Positions 10,222-18,749 are shown, counted from the stretch's first letter. The stretch: 39,998 nt of DNA from Lachnospiraceae bacterium (GCA_015056865.1 SVFM01000025.1:1-39998); one strand, 5' to 3'. Translations and numbers: made by a program. The notes: generated from the letters alone by a model not told the origin.

Positions 10222-11351
10222 TACAGATTGGGGTTGTTGGAGTGCTGGTGGTCTTTTTTGTGGCCATACAGCGCATGATATATGCCAGATATTGGAACAA
10301 GGATCTAAGGGCCAATGTCAGCTTTGCAACCAATGCTATTTTTGAGGGCGAATCGGGATTTTTGCAGGAAGTGGTGGAGAACCGCAAAAGCCTTCCGTTG
10401 TCTGTGGTAAAGGTAAAGTTTCAGACGGATAAACATTTGATCTTTGAGAATATACAGGGTTCCAGGACCACAGATCAATATTATCGTAACGATATGTTTC
10501 AGTTGGGCAGCAAAGAGAAACTGACCAGGACCATTCGGTTTGTAGGAGGCAGAAGAGGGTATTACACCATCGATTCTATGGATCTGGTGTCAATGGATCT
10601 GTTTATGACCAGACAGTATGTAGATATTTTGCCCGTACATACCTATCTCTATATTTATCCCCGGTTTTTTGACAGCAAAGAGTTTCATTTGTCGTTGCAG
10701 CAACTGAACGGAGAGGTGTTGACCAGAAGACATTTGCTGGAGGATCCCTTTGAACACCGGGGTATCAGGGAGTATCAGCCCGGAGATGAATTAAAGGCAG
10801 TCAATTGGAAGGCAACAGCCAAGACAGGCAAGTTAAAAGTTAATCAAAAGAATTATACCTCCCTGCAGTCTATCCGGATTTTTGTGAATCTGGAAGACAC
10901 AGGCATTTTGAAGAAGGAAGCATGTGTAGAGGCCTCCTTACAGATCTGTGCGGGGCTTTGCAGATTTTTTCTGCAGCAGGGCATGAGAGTTGCCTGCTAT
11001 GTAAATGGGGTGGATGTGATCACAGGCCATCCTGTGGCATTAGAGGCCAGCTCAGCAAGAGGCCAACTGGGAGCAGTGCTGCATGCGCTTGCCAGAGTGG
11101 ATACCGATAAGCCGGTGCTGAATTTTCAGGCGTGTTTTGGCAAACGTCTGCTGCAGGAAGCAGATGGTACCATTACCTGTTTTGTGGCGCCCAACCATTA
11201 CCAGGATTTTCTTGACACGGTGGAGAATTACCACAATATGGGTAAGGATTACATCTGGTTTTATCCGGTGGATGAAAAGCAAGATCCCCAGTTACCGGAA
11301 TTTGTAGAGAAAAACGTGCGTTTCCTGCACTTGAAAGGAAAAGAAAAATGA
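10218..11351 (+). CDS. DUF58 domain protein
   Basis: 377 residues with one N-terminal membrane segment (about residues 3-20) and a cytoplasmic body. The DUF58 signature is plain at about residues 183-205: a REYQPGD segment followed by NWKATA. Families of this type have a VWA-like fold and pair with MoxR ATPases; their client process in most bacteria is unknown. It overlaps both neighbours by four bases (10218-10221 and 11348-11351), the classic coupled operon arrangement. Confidence 0.9.
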   Translation: MIQIGVVGVLVVFFVAIQRMIYARYWNKDLRANVSFATNAIFEGESGFLQEVVENRKSLPLSVVKVKFQTDKHLIFENIQGSRTTDQYYRNDMFQLGSKEKLTRTIRFVGGRRGYYTIDSMDLVSMDLFMTRQYVDILPVHTYLYIYPRFFDSKEFHLSLQQLNGEVLTRRHLLEDPFEHRGIREYQPGDELKAVNWKATAKTGKLKVNQKNYTSLQSIRIFVNLEDTGILKKEACVEASLQICAGLCRFFLQQGMRVACYVNGVDVITGHPVALEASSARGQLGAVLHALARVDTDKPVLNFQACFGKRLLQEADGTITCFVAPNHYQDFLDTVENYHNMGKDYIWFYPVDEKQDPQLPEFVEKNVRFLHLKGKEK

Positions 11352-12655
11352 AACAGAACAGGCTTCATATCTGCATGGAATTTTTGATCACTCAGATCAA
11401 TATGCTTATTTTTTATTCCTTGTCTCTGGTTCTGGCAGCTTATTTAGGGTCAAAGATCGGAGCGCAGAGACCTCATATGTTATTATGGATGCTGACAGGT
11501 CTGCTTTCCTTTGGGCTTTATTTTGTGCGCCGGCACGTACGCCATGTGTTCCCATTGGTTTTGTTGCATATTCTGGCGCTTACTGCATTGGTAGGGTATT
11601 GCTGGCTGATTTCTGCCAACCATAATTTGGTGGGGTATCTTGGGCTTTTAATAACAGGCACAGGGTTTGTGATCTATTCCTTGGTCTTAAGGTTTACCAC
11701 AGAGGATTTCCAGGATCAGTGTATCTCCATGCCTTTTACGGTGGCCGTTTATTTTGTCAGTGCCATTTTGGCTTTCGGTCAAGTGGGACCGAGTTGGAAT
11801 GGCTATTTTATTACACCCGTGATCATCATTTTTGGCCTGTACTTTTTGGTTTTTTATCTGAGGCAGTATCTGGAGTTTATAAACGCCAATGCCTCCAGCA
11901 CCGGAGCTTTGCCGGAAAAGGCTATCTTTCGCGCGGGTCTAAAGCAGGTGTTGATCTATATTGGAATCGGTTTGATCTTTCTGATCGGTGTGGTGAATTT
12001 TAAACCCTTAGGTCAGTTGATTCTTGCTGTGGCAGAGGCGCTGCGCAGATTCATAGGCTGGCTGTTGAATACCTTTGGAGGGGAAAGCCCACCGCCGGAA
12101 GGCGTTGTCATAAGAGATCCCCAATATGTTCAGGTGGAGGATCCGGGGTTGCCGGAGGTGGACACAGAGCCATGGATCGGCTGGGTACTTTTGGAGTATC
12201 TGATCATGCTGGCACTGATTGTCGGTGCAGCCATCCTGGCCATTCTACTGCTAAGAAGATTTGTCAGATTCCTTATGGGTGTGTTGCAAAAGGGCAGGGA
12301 GTTCAAGGATATCACTACCGGAGAAAGTGTGGATGTGCGGGAGAAATGTGAGATTACCGAAAAGAAATCCGGGAAAAAGGAAAGAAAAAAGCTGTTTGCC
12401 TTTTTGGAACCCAGAGAGAAGATCCGGCGTATCTATAAAGGGAAGGTGACCGCCTATCAGCCTCGTCCGCTGATGGATACACAAAAAAAGAAACGCCGCT
12501 ATGAAAAAGAAAAGCTACCATGCTTCACAGCCCGGGAGATGGAGTATGAGATGGATAGCAAGCCCTTTGCAAAGCTTTATGAGAAAGCCAGATATTCTCA
12601 GTTGGAATGTACAGCCGAAGATGTAAAACAAATGAAAGAACTTTGCGGAAATTGA
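11348..12655 (+). CDS. Polytopic membrane protein, third member of the MoxR-DUF58 operon
   Basis: The 435-residue protein has about seven hydrophobic segments in its first 235 residues, a short extracytoplasmic linker rich in Pro, Glu and Asp, another membrane segment around residues 277-302, and a basic cytoplasmic tail of ~130 residues. Its place matches that of the transglutaminase/DUF4129 membrane protein in standard MoxR-DUF58 operons. The tail (late motif AREMEYEMDSKPFAKLYEKARYS) fits the DUF4129 end. No transglutaminase Cys-His-Asp domain can be seen. The exact family is not certain. Confidence 0.75.
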   Translation: MKQNRLHICMEFLITQINMLIFYSLSLVLAAYLGSKIGAQRPHMLLWMLTGLLSFGLYFVRRHVRHVFPLVLLHILALTALVGYCWLISANHNLVGYLGLLITGTGFVIYSLVLRFTTEDFQDQCISMPFTVAVYFVSAILAFGQVGPSWNGYFITPVIIIFGLYFLVFYLRQYLEFINANASSTGALPEKAIFRAGLKQVLIYIGIGLIFLIGVVNFKPLGQLILAVAEALRRFIGWLLNTFGGESPPPEGVVIRDPQYVQVEDPGLPEVDTEPWIGWVLLEYLIMLALIVGAAILAILLLRRFVRFLMGVLQKGREFKDITTGESVDVREKCEITEKKSGKKERKKLFAFLEPREKIRRIYKGKVTAYQPRPLMDTQKKKRRYEKEKLPCFTAREMEYEMDSKPFAKLYEKARYSQLECTAEDVKQMKELCGN

Positions 12656-12668
12656 CAAGGAGTAAAAG

Positions 12669-14189
12669 ATGAGGTATAAAGAGCAGTTGTTTGAAAAGGT
12701 ATATGAATCTGTAGCATCAGTGCTGCCAATTACGGTTATTGTACTTTTGCTGTGTATTACCATAGCCCCTATGACCCCCGGTGTGCTGACCCTGTTTTTG
12801 TTTGGTGCGGTGCTGTTGGTGGTGGGTATGGGATTCTTTACGCTGGGTGCGGAGATGTCCATGATCCCTATGGGCGAGGGTATCGGTGCCCAGATGAGTA
12901 AGGCCAAAAAGGTGTTGATCCCGTTGATCATCTGTCTGTTTTTGGGAATTATCATAACCATGGCAGAACCGGATCTGCAGGTGCTTGCCCAACAGGTTCC
13001 CTCCATTCCCAATATGACACTGATATTGACGGTTGCAGTAGGAGTGGGGATTTTTCTTGTGATCGCAGAGGCACGTATGTTGCTGAAAATACCTCTTTCT
13101 TACTTATTGCTGGGATTTTATGTGATCGTATTTGGTTTGACTTATTTTGCACCCAACAGTTTTATTGCGGTGGCTTTTGACTCCGGCGGCGTGACCACAG
13201 GGCCCATCACGGTTCCTTTTATTATGGCACTTGGTATTGGTATGGCCTCCGTGCGTAGTGATAAAAACTCCACAGGAGACAGCTTTGGTCTGATCGCCCT
13301 TTGCAGCATTGGTCCGATTTTGGCTGTGCTGATCCTGGGGATCACCTATCGGCCGGAGGATACAGTCTATACACCCGTGGTCATCACGGAACTAAAGACT
13401 ACCAGGGATGCAGCCCGGGAATTTGCCAGAGCATTGCCACATTATGCAGAGGAGGTGGCTGTCGCACTGGCTCCTATTGCGGCATTGTTTGTGATATTTC
13501 AGTTGATCTTCAGGCGTTTCCACAGTAGACATTTGATCCGTGTGGTTTCGGGTTTTGTTTATACATATTTGGGACTGGTGCTTTTTTTGACAGGGGTAAA
13601 TGTAGGATTTATGCCTGCAGGACAATATATCGGAAGTTCTATGGCTTCCGGTACTTTGAGATGGTTGTTGGTGCCTATTGGTATGGTGATCGGTTATTTC
13701 ATAGTGAAAGCGGAGCCGGCGGTACAGGTGCTGACCAAACAGGTGGAGGATGTAACCAATGGCGCTGTAACCCGCAGGTCTATTTACTTAAGTTTATCTA
13801 TTGGTATTGCTTTTTCCGTGGGACTTTCCATGTTCCGGATTCTGACAGGGATCAGTATCATGTGGTTTTTGATACCCGGTTATGCGGTTGCCCTGGCGTT
13901 GACCTTTTTTGTACCCCAGATTTACACGGGTATTGCATTTGACTCCGGCGGCGTGGCCAGCGGACCTATGACAGCTACCTTCCTGTTGCCCCTTGCTATG
14001 GGAGCTTGTGAGGCTCTGGGTGGTAATATTATGGAGGATGCCTTTGGCATGGTGGCAATGGTAGCCATGACGCCTCTTTGTACCATACAGGTGCTGGGCC
14101 TTTTGGGGAGCCTGAAGATGAAGGCCAAACGCAGGCGGTTGCAGGAACAGCTTAAGGATATGGAAGACACGATCATTTACTTTGACTAG
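12669..14189 (+). CDS. DUF1538 membrane protein, duplicated
   Basis: The 506-residue polytopic protein is built from two related halves about 250 residues apart. Paired motifs are: SMIPMGEGIGAQMS (~60) with GFMPAGQYIGSSM (~313); AEPDLQVLAQQV (~99) with AEPAVQVLTKQV (~348); and FDSGGVTTGPIT (~170) with FDSGGVASGPMT (~423). The two FDSGGV re-entrant-like Gly-rich motifs resemble substrate-binding loops of transporters. DUF1538 proteins are multi-pass and of unknown substrate, and often sit beside a PII-type gene, as here. It starts 13 bases after the preceding gene and ends 21 bases before the PII gene. A transport role is inferred from the duplicated architecture and the PII partner. Confidence 0.9.
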   Translation: MRYKEQLFEKVYESVASVLPITVIVLLLCITIAPMTPGVLTLFLFGAVLLVVGMGFFTLGAEMSMIPMGEGIGAQMSKAKKVLIPLIICLFLGIIITMAEPDLQVLAQQVPSIPNMTLILTVAVGVGIFLVIAEARMLLKIPLSYLLLGFYVIVFGLTYFAPNSFIAVAFDSGGVTTGPITVPFIMALGIGMASVRSDKNSTGDSFGLIALCSIGPILAVLILGITYRPEDTVYTPVVITELKTTRDAAREFARALPHYAEEVAVALAPIAALFVIFQLIFRRFHSRHLIRVVSGFVYTYLGLVLFLTGVNVGFMPAGQYIGSSMASGTLRWLLVPIGMVIGYFIVKAEPAVQVLTKQVEDVTNGAVTRRSIYLSLSIGIAFSVGLSMFRILTGISIMWFLIPGYAVALALTFFVPQIYTGIAFDSGGVASGPMTATFLLPLAMGACEALGGNIMEDAFGMVAMVAMTPLCTIQVLGLLGSLKMKAKRRRLQEQLKDMEDTIIYFD

Positions 14190-14210
14190 GAGAAGAAAGG
14201 AAAGGGCAAG

Positions 14211-14882
14211 ATGGCGGATAAAGGAAAAATCAAGGCCATTGTGGCTATTGTAGAGCGTGGTCAGGGAAAGACCATTGCGAAGCATTTCGAGGCGGGCAAG
14301 ATTCCGGTGTGTCTGCAGTGTATGGGCAGCGGTACTGCTTCCTCGGAATTGTTGGATGTGCTGGGCTTTGGAACCTCGGAGAGAGATGTGGTGATAGGAC
14401 TGGCACAGGATGGGTGTGTGGAACAGATGCTCCGTCGGTATGACCAGGAGCTGCGGGGCAAGATCGATGCCCACGGGATTTTGTTTGATCTGACTTTAAC
14501 AGGGCTTAACGGCAGGATTGCCACGGTTTTATTCCATGCAGGACAGAATAGTGGTGGAAATGGAGGAGATACAATGCAACAGACAGAAAACAGTCTGATA
14601 CTTGTCACAGTAAATCAGGGACATACCGATGCGGTTATGGATACGGCCAGAGAGGCAGGTGCTACAGGCGGTACGATCATCCGTGCCAGATGGGCCGGGG
14701 CTCAGGAGGATGAACAACTCATGGGTATCAGTATCCAAGCTGAGAAAGAGATCATTGCTATTGTGGCTTCCACTGAGAATCGCAATACGATCATGGAAAC
14801 CATCAACAAAAAGCATGGCCTGAACACTCAGGCAGGAGCCATGCTCTGCAGTCTGGGTATTGATTATATGGTGCGCGGATAG
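14211..14882 (+). CDS. Tandem PII-family regulator, partner of DUF1538
   Basis: A 223-residue protein made of two PII-type domains. Domain 1 spans about residues 7-110 (IKAIVAIVERGQGKTIAKHFE onward). A Gly/Ser-rich linker (HAGQNSGGNGGDT) joins it to domain 2 at about 127-222, which carries the PII-like GATGGTIIRAR segment and the GISIQAEKEIIAIV strand. PII proteins bind adenine nucleotides and control partner transporters or enzymes through the T-loop. The position directly after DUF1538 suggests that transporter is its target. A strong internal ribosome site allows domain 2 to be made alone (see 14562). No uridylylation-type T-loop tyrosine could be assigned. Confidence 0.88.
   Translation: MADKGKIKAIVAIVERGQGKTIAKHFEAGKIPVCLQCMGSGTASSELLDVLGFGTSERDVVIGLAQDGCVEQMLRRYDQELRGKIDAHGILFDLTLTGLNGRIATVLFHAGQNSGGNGGDTMQQTENSLILVTVNQGHTDAVMDTAREAGATGGTIIRARWAGAQEDEQLMGISIQAEKEIIAIVASTENRNTIMETINKKHGLNTQAGAMLCSLGIDYMVRG
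14562..14576 (+). promoter_or_regulatory. Internal in-frame translation start within the tandem-PII gene
   Basis: GGAGGAG at 14562-14568 stands five bases before an in-frame ATG at 14574 (residue 122), exactly at the domain junction. Initiation here would make a free 102-residue second PII domain. Confidence 0.5.
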
Positions 14883-14888
14883 TGTGAC

Positions 14889-16106
14889 ATGAAAAAGTTA
14901 AACTATAACCATACGATTTATGCTTCCTATGTGGGATATATTACGCAGGCTATTGTGAATAATTTTGTGCCCCTTTTGTTTGTGACTTTTCAGGAAAGCT
15001 TTGGGCTGACCTTAAATCAGGTTGCTTTTTTGGTGACCATGAATTTTGGGGTGCAACTACTGGTTGATATGGTGGGTGCAAAGTATGTGGATCGGCTCGG
15101 ATATCGAAAATGTATTGTGGCGGCCCATGTTTTTGCAGCAGTAGGCCTGGTGGGATTGTCAGTATTTCCTTATTTGTTACCCAATGCTTATGCAGGCATT
15201 TTGTTGTCTATTGTGTTGTATGCCATTGGGGGTGGCCTTTTAGAGGTTCTTGTAAGTCCTATTGTGGAAGCTTGTCCCACAGAGAAAAAGGAAGCAGCTA
15301 TGAGCCTGTTACATTCCTTTTATTGTTGGGGGCATGTGTTTGTAGTACTCTTTTCCACAGTATTTTTTACAGTGTTTGGTGTGGAAAATTGGAGATATCT
15401 GGCAATATTTTGGGCAGTTATTCCTTTGGCAAATACTTTCTTTTTTGCAAAGGTGCCTTTGCATGTTTTGGTGGAGAAAGGAGAGAGTATGGCGATCTCT
15501 CAGTTGCTCAAAACCAAAATATTTTGGATTCTCTTTTTGATCATGTTCTGCTCCGGCTCTTCAGAGCAATCTATGAGCCAATGGGCTTCCGCCTTTGCGG
15601 AGTCGGGGTTGGGTGTAAGTAAGACCGTGGGAGATTTGGCGGGCCCCTGTATGTTTGCGGTGCTTATGGGAATCTCCAGAGTGATCACAGCAAAGCTGAG
15701 CGAGACCATCAGCACGGAAAAGCTGATGACAGTCAGCGGCTGTCTTTGTGTGGTCAGTTATCTGTTGGCCTCCCTGACAGGGAATCCTGTGCTGGGACTG
15801 GTGGGCTGCGGCCTGTGCGGTCTGTCTGTGGGGATTATGTGGCCTGGAACCTTCAGTATGGCTTCTAAGGCCATGCAAAGAGGTGGTACAGCCATGTTTG
15901 CACTGTTGGCTTTAGCGGGAGATTTGGGGTGCTCCGGTGGCCCTGCTTTTGTAGGGATGGTGGCGGAAGCTGCAGGTGAAGATTTGAAAAAAGGGATTTT
16001 GGCAGCACTTACCTTTCCGGTGTTACTGCTGGTTTGTGTGGGGCTGTATGTGCTGAACCGAAAGTCTAGGGAGAGAGACAAGAGGAATGACAGTATAAAG
16101 GGATAA
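14889..16106 (+). CDS. Major facilitator superfamily transporter
   Basis: A 405-residue, ~12-helix permease. The loop between helices 2 and 3 carries the MFS motif-A remnant GAKYVDRLGYRK (about residues 63-74). The HSFYCWGHV segment around residue 140 recalls the FucP/sugar MFS group, but substrate cannot be told. It begins six bases after the PII gene with only a weak ribosome site, so it is probably translated by coupling with that gene. Confidence 0.88.
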   Translation: MKKLNYNHTIYASYVGYITQAIVNNFVPLLFVTFQESFGLTLNQVAFLVTMNFGVQLLVDMVGAKYVDRLGYRKCIVAAHVFAAVGLVGLSVFPYLLPNAYAGILLSIVLYAIGGGLLEVLVSPIVEACPTEKKEAAMSLLHSFYCWGHVFVVLFSTVFFTVFGVENWRYLAIFWAVIPLANTFFFAKVPLHVLVEKGESMAISQLLKTKIFWILFLIMFCSGSSEQSMSQWASAFAESGLGVSKTVGDLAGPCMFAVLMGISRVITAKLSETISTEKLMTVSGCLCVVSYLLASLTGNPVLGLVGCGLCGLSVGIMWPGTFSMASKAMQRGGTAMFALLALAGDLGCSGGPAFVGMVAEAAGEDLKKGILAALTFPVLLLVCVGLYVLNRKSRERDKRNDSIKG

Positions 16107-16165
16107 AAGCCAGGATTTTGGGCACCCTATTTCTGTAATAAAGCTGCAGGAAGGAGGGTGCATAG

Positions 16166-16441
16166 ATGGACTATATGAACGGAGGGCTGCTGGGTGCGGC
16201 AGACAGTGAGTCTGGTAATGGGCCTGGACTGCATGCAAACGGCACGTCACTGCCTATCGGGTTTACCATGGCCCTTGCCATGAATGAAAAGGCCATGAAC
16301 AGATATTCCGGTATGACGGAAGCCCAGAAAGAGGAAATCATTATGCGGGCCAAGGATGCCAAGTCCAAGAAAGAGATGGAAAAATTGATCAGTTCCCTGG
16401 CTGTATCGGATGAACAGGAAGTGAATGATATATTGCAGTAA
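16166..16441 (+). CDS. Small protein of unknown function, 91 residues
   Basis: A real gene by its AAGGAGG-type ribosome site (GAAGGAGGG, 16150-16158) and its pattern. A Gly-rich N-terminus leads to a core MALAMNEKAMNRYSGMTEAQKEEII, then a basic helix (RAKDAKSKKEMEKLI). Similar cores (an Asn-Glu-Lys-Ala-Met segment then a Lys-Lys-Glu-Met helix) occur in small Clostridia proteins of unknown role. No membrane segment or signal peptide. It is the last gene before a strong hairpin and may be on the moxR-MFS transcript. Confidence 0.7.
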   Translation: MDYMNGGLLGAADSESGNGPGLHANGTSLPIGFTMALAMNEKAMNRYSGMTEAQKEEIIMRAKDAKSKKEMEKLISSLAVSDEQEVNDILQ

Positions 16442-16479
16442 ACAATGTCCGGGGCTATTCATAGCCGCCGGACATTGTT
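16441..16479. terminator. Long hairpin at convergent gene ends
   Basis: A 12-bp outer stem (AACAATGTCCGG at 16441-16452, CCGGACATTGTT at 16468-16479) continues into a 6-bp inner stem (GGCTAT and ATAGCC) with one bulged G. It contains the stop codon of the SDR gene on the minus strand and abuts the stop of the small protein gene. Neither side has a strong U-tract. Confidence 0.55.
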
Positions 16480-17171
16480 ATGATCTGACCTGTCAGATAA
16501 GTGGGCATTTCCGAGATTTGTAGGATAAGCTGGGCTGCTTCTCTGGGGGTACCCAGCCTGCAGGCTGGAATATCATTTTGGAGGGTTTTTATATCCTCCG
16601 AAGAGAGACAGCGGTTCATATCCGTATCTATCACCCCAAGAGCCACAGCGTTGACCGGAATCCCACTGGGAGCCAGTTCCTTTGCCAGAGCCCGGGTGAG
16701 GGCGTTGACGCCCCCCTTGGAGGCGGAGTAGGCTGTTTCCATGGAAGCACCGGTATTTCCCCAGATGGAAGACACATTGATGATCCGGCCCTTGCCGGCG
16801 GCCAGCATCAGGGGAATGGACAGCTTGCAGGTATAAAAGACAGAACTTAAATTGGTGTCTATCACATGATGCCAGTCTGCAACGGTCATATCCTGCAGAA
16901 GGTCAAAGTGGGCAATCCCCGCATTGTTGACCAATACATCTAAACGGGATATTCCGGCAAATAACTCCTGCACCTCCTGAAAATTTACGGCATCGCAGAG
17001 AGCAATCCGACAGGGGGTGTGGTAAGTCGTTTCTATTTCTCTTTGTACTTCTGCCAAGGCGTCCATGGACTGGCGGCAGGTGAGTATAGTCTCATAGCCT
17101 TGAGAGGCAAACAGCAGGGCGGTCTCTTTTCCGATGCCCCGGGAGGCACCGGTGATCAAAACAGTTTTCAT
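16455..17171 (-). CDS. SDR-family oxidoreductase, FabG-like
   Basis: A 238-residue classical short-chain dehydrogenase. It has the cofactor motif TGASRGIG (residues 7-14), the NNAG motif (82-85), and the catalytic triad S135, Y148 and K152 (YSASK). The length and the late LTGQIITMSGGYE ending are typical of 3-oxoacyl-ACP reductase (FabG) type enzymes, but there are no fatty-acid genes nearby and the substrate is not known. It overlaps the upstream Nudix gene by four bases (ATGA at 17168-17171), so the pair is one transcript. The 3' end lies inside a shared hairpin. Confidence 0.9.
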   Translation of the reverse strand: MKTVLITGASRGIGKETALLFASQGYETILTCRQSMDALAEVQREIETTYHTPCRIALCDAVNFQEVQELFAGISRLDVLVNNAGIAHFDLLQDMTVADWHHVIDTNLSSVFYTCKLSIPLMLAAGKGRIINVSSIWGNTGASMETAYSASKGGVNALTRALAKELAPSGIPVNAVALGVIDTDMNRCLSSEDIKTLQNDIPACRLGTPREAAQLILQISEMPTYLTGQIITMSGGYE

Positions 17172-17665
17172 AGGCGATCCTTTTCTATCACAGTCTTTAC
17201 CAGCTGCCAGGCAATGCTGCCCTGGCGCAATTGATCTAATGCAGTTTCAAAAGGGAACCACTGGGCCCGGTCAACCTCGTCGGAAAGTACCATTTCTTTC
17301 TTTTGTACAGTGGCCCGATAACCGATCATCAGCATTTCCTTTTTCAGATAGGGGTAGGTGCGGATAAAATCCAGCTGCTCTACCTTCAGCCCCAGTTCTT
17401 CTTCCACTTCTCTGCAGGCGGTTTCCTCAGCGGATTCTCCCAGTTTCATTACTCCTGCCACACACACATAGCTGTTGGTGGAGACGTAACTTTGGCGCAG
17501 CAGAGCTACTTCCCGCTTCTCGTTGACAACAGCGCAGATGATGCAGGGGGTCACAATGTCCCACAACGGGATATTGCAATGGTCACAAAAGGGAATCATC
17601 CCCTCGTCGCCGATTTCTTTGAGGATCAGTTTTGAACTGCAGTGGGGACAAAATGTAAAATGCAT
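17168..17665 (-). CDS. Nudix hydrolase with N-terminal zinc ribbon, NudC-like
   Basis: 165 residues. An N-terminal zinc ribbon has Cys pairs at C6/C9 and C27/C30. The Nudix box fits GX5EX7REUXEEXGU exactly (G71, E77, R85, E86, E89, E90, G92). This layout is that of the NudC branch, which cleaves NAD(H) or removes NAD caps from RNA. The SQPWPFP signature of true NudC is not seen; the matching place reads TYPYLKKE, so the substrate may be another dinucleotide or nucleotide sugar. The start is set by AAGGAGGAG. It is first in a two-gene operon with the SDR. Confidence 0.87.
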   Translation of the reverse strand: MHFTFCPHCSSKLILKEIGDEGMIPFCDHCNIPLWDIVTPCIICAVVNEKREVALLRQSYVSTNSYVCVAGVMKLGESAEETACREVEEELGLKVEQLDFIRTYPYLKKEMLMIGYRATVQKKEMVLSDEVDRAQWFPFETALDQLRQGSIAWQLVKTVIEKDRL

Positions 17666-17698
17666 AAAGGGATTCTCCTCCTTTTTGATTTATTGTTT

Positions 17699-17727
17699 AG
17701 TATACCAAAAAAGGGGGGATTTTACAA
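17699..17727 (-). promoter_or_regulatory. Promoter of the Nudix-SDR operon
   Basis: On the minus strand: TTGTAA (17722-17727), 17-bp spacer, TATACT (17699-17704). It is divergent from the trxB promoter. Confidence 0.65.
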
Positions 17728-17733
17728 GAAAGC

Positions 17734-17762
17734 TGTTATACTTTCCAAAGATGTGATATAAT
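17734..17762 (+). promoter_or_regulatory. Promoter of trxB
   Basis: Perfect TATAAT (17757-17762) with a poor -35 (TGTTAT, 17734-17739) at 17 bp, 31 bases ahead of the trxB start codon. Confidence 0.55.
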
Positions 17763-17793
17763 AAATGCATCACAAAATACGGGAGGATAAGTT

Positions 17794-18702
17794 ATGTACG
17801 ATTTGATCATCATCGGGGCCGGGCCCGCAGGATTGTCGGCAGCAGTGTATGGTAAAAGAGCAGGTTTGGATCTGCTGGTAATAGAGAAAAGCCCTATGGG
17901 AGGAGGACAGGTGCTGACCACTTATGAGGTGGATAATTATCTGGGACTGCCCGGCATTAACGGGTTTGATATGGGCCAGAAATTTGAGGAGCATGCCAGG
18001 GCAGCAGGAGCAGAGTTTTTGGAGGCAGAGGTAACAGGGATAGAAGATTTGGGAGAGAAGAAGGTGGTGCACACGGATCAGGGAGACCGGGAGGCCAGGA
18101 CATTGATTCTGGCAGCAGGAGCCCATCATGCGCACCTGCAGGTGCCCGGTGAGGAGGAGCTGGCCGGCGTGGGAGTTTCCTACTGTGCTACCTGCGACGG
18201 TGCATTTTATAAAGGAAAAACTGTGGCTGTGGTAGGCGGCGGGGATGTGGCAGTGGAGGATGCCATCTTTTTGGCCAGATTTTGCGAGAAAGTTTATGTG
18301 ATACACAGGCGGGATGCGCTGCGTGCGGCCAAAACCTTACAGGAGCGGCTTTTCGCTACGCCCAATGTAGAAATATTGTGGAACCATGTGGTAAAAGAGA
18401 TCCGGGGAGAGGACGCGGTGGAAAGTCTGCTTTTGGAGAATACGACCACCGGACACCGGGACGATCTTTCGGTAAATGGTGTGTTTATCGCAGTTGGTAT
18501 CCAGCCGGACACAGAGGTCTTCCGCCAGGTGGTAGCTTGCAATCCGGCAGGCTATATTGTAGCAGGAGAAGATGGCAAGACCTCTGTAGAAGGGATATTT
18601 GCAGCCGGCGATGCAAGACAGAAACCCATGCGTCAGATTATCACGGCGGTGGCAGATGGGGCCAATGCGGCCAATACAGCCAGTGTGTATTTGATGAAAT
18701 AA
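17794..18702 (+). CDS. trxB: Thioredoxin reductase
   Basis: A 302-residue low-molecular-weight flavoprotein that passes electrons from NAD(P)H to thioredoxin. It has the FAD-binding motif GAGPAGLSAAVY near the N-terminus, the redox centre C131-A-T-C134 inside SYCATCDG, a second nucleotide motif VVGGGDVAVEDA, and the C-terminal FAD motif FAAGDARQK. No thioredoxin gene lies next to it. The ribosome site GGGAGG precedes the ATG. The HRRD segment after the pyridine-nucleotide motif is of the type seen in NADPH-using enzymes. Confidence 0.93.
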   Translation: MYDLIIIGAGPAGLSAAVYGKRAGLDLLVIEKSPMGGGQVLTTYEVDNYLGLPGINGFDMGQKFEEHARAAGAEFLEAEVTGIEDLGEKKVVHTDQGDREARTLILAAGAHHAHLQVPGEEELAGVGVSYCATCDGAFYKGKTVAVVGGGDVAVEDAIFLARFCEKVYVIHRRDALRAAKTLQERLFATPNVEILWNHVVKEIRGEDAVESLLLENTTTGHRDDLSVNGVFIAVGIQPDTEVFRQVVACNPAGYIVAGEDGKTSVEGIFAAGDARQKPMRQIITAVADGANAANTASVYLMK

Positions 18703-18720
18703 TTATAAGATGTATGAAAC

Positions 18721-18749
18721 AGGCCTTTGCTTTCATGGTACAAAGGCCT
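18721..18749. terminator. Hairpin after trxB
   Basis: AGGCCTTTG (18721-18729) pairs with CAAAGGCCT (18741-18749) around an 11-nt loop. It is followed by AAAATC and not by a U-tract, so its strength as a terminator is doubtful. Confidence 0.4.
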
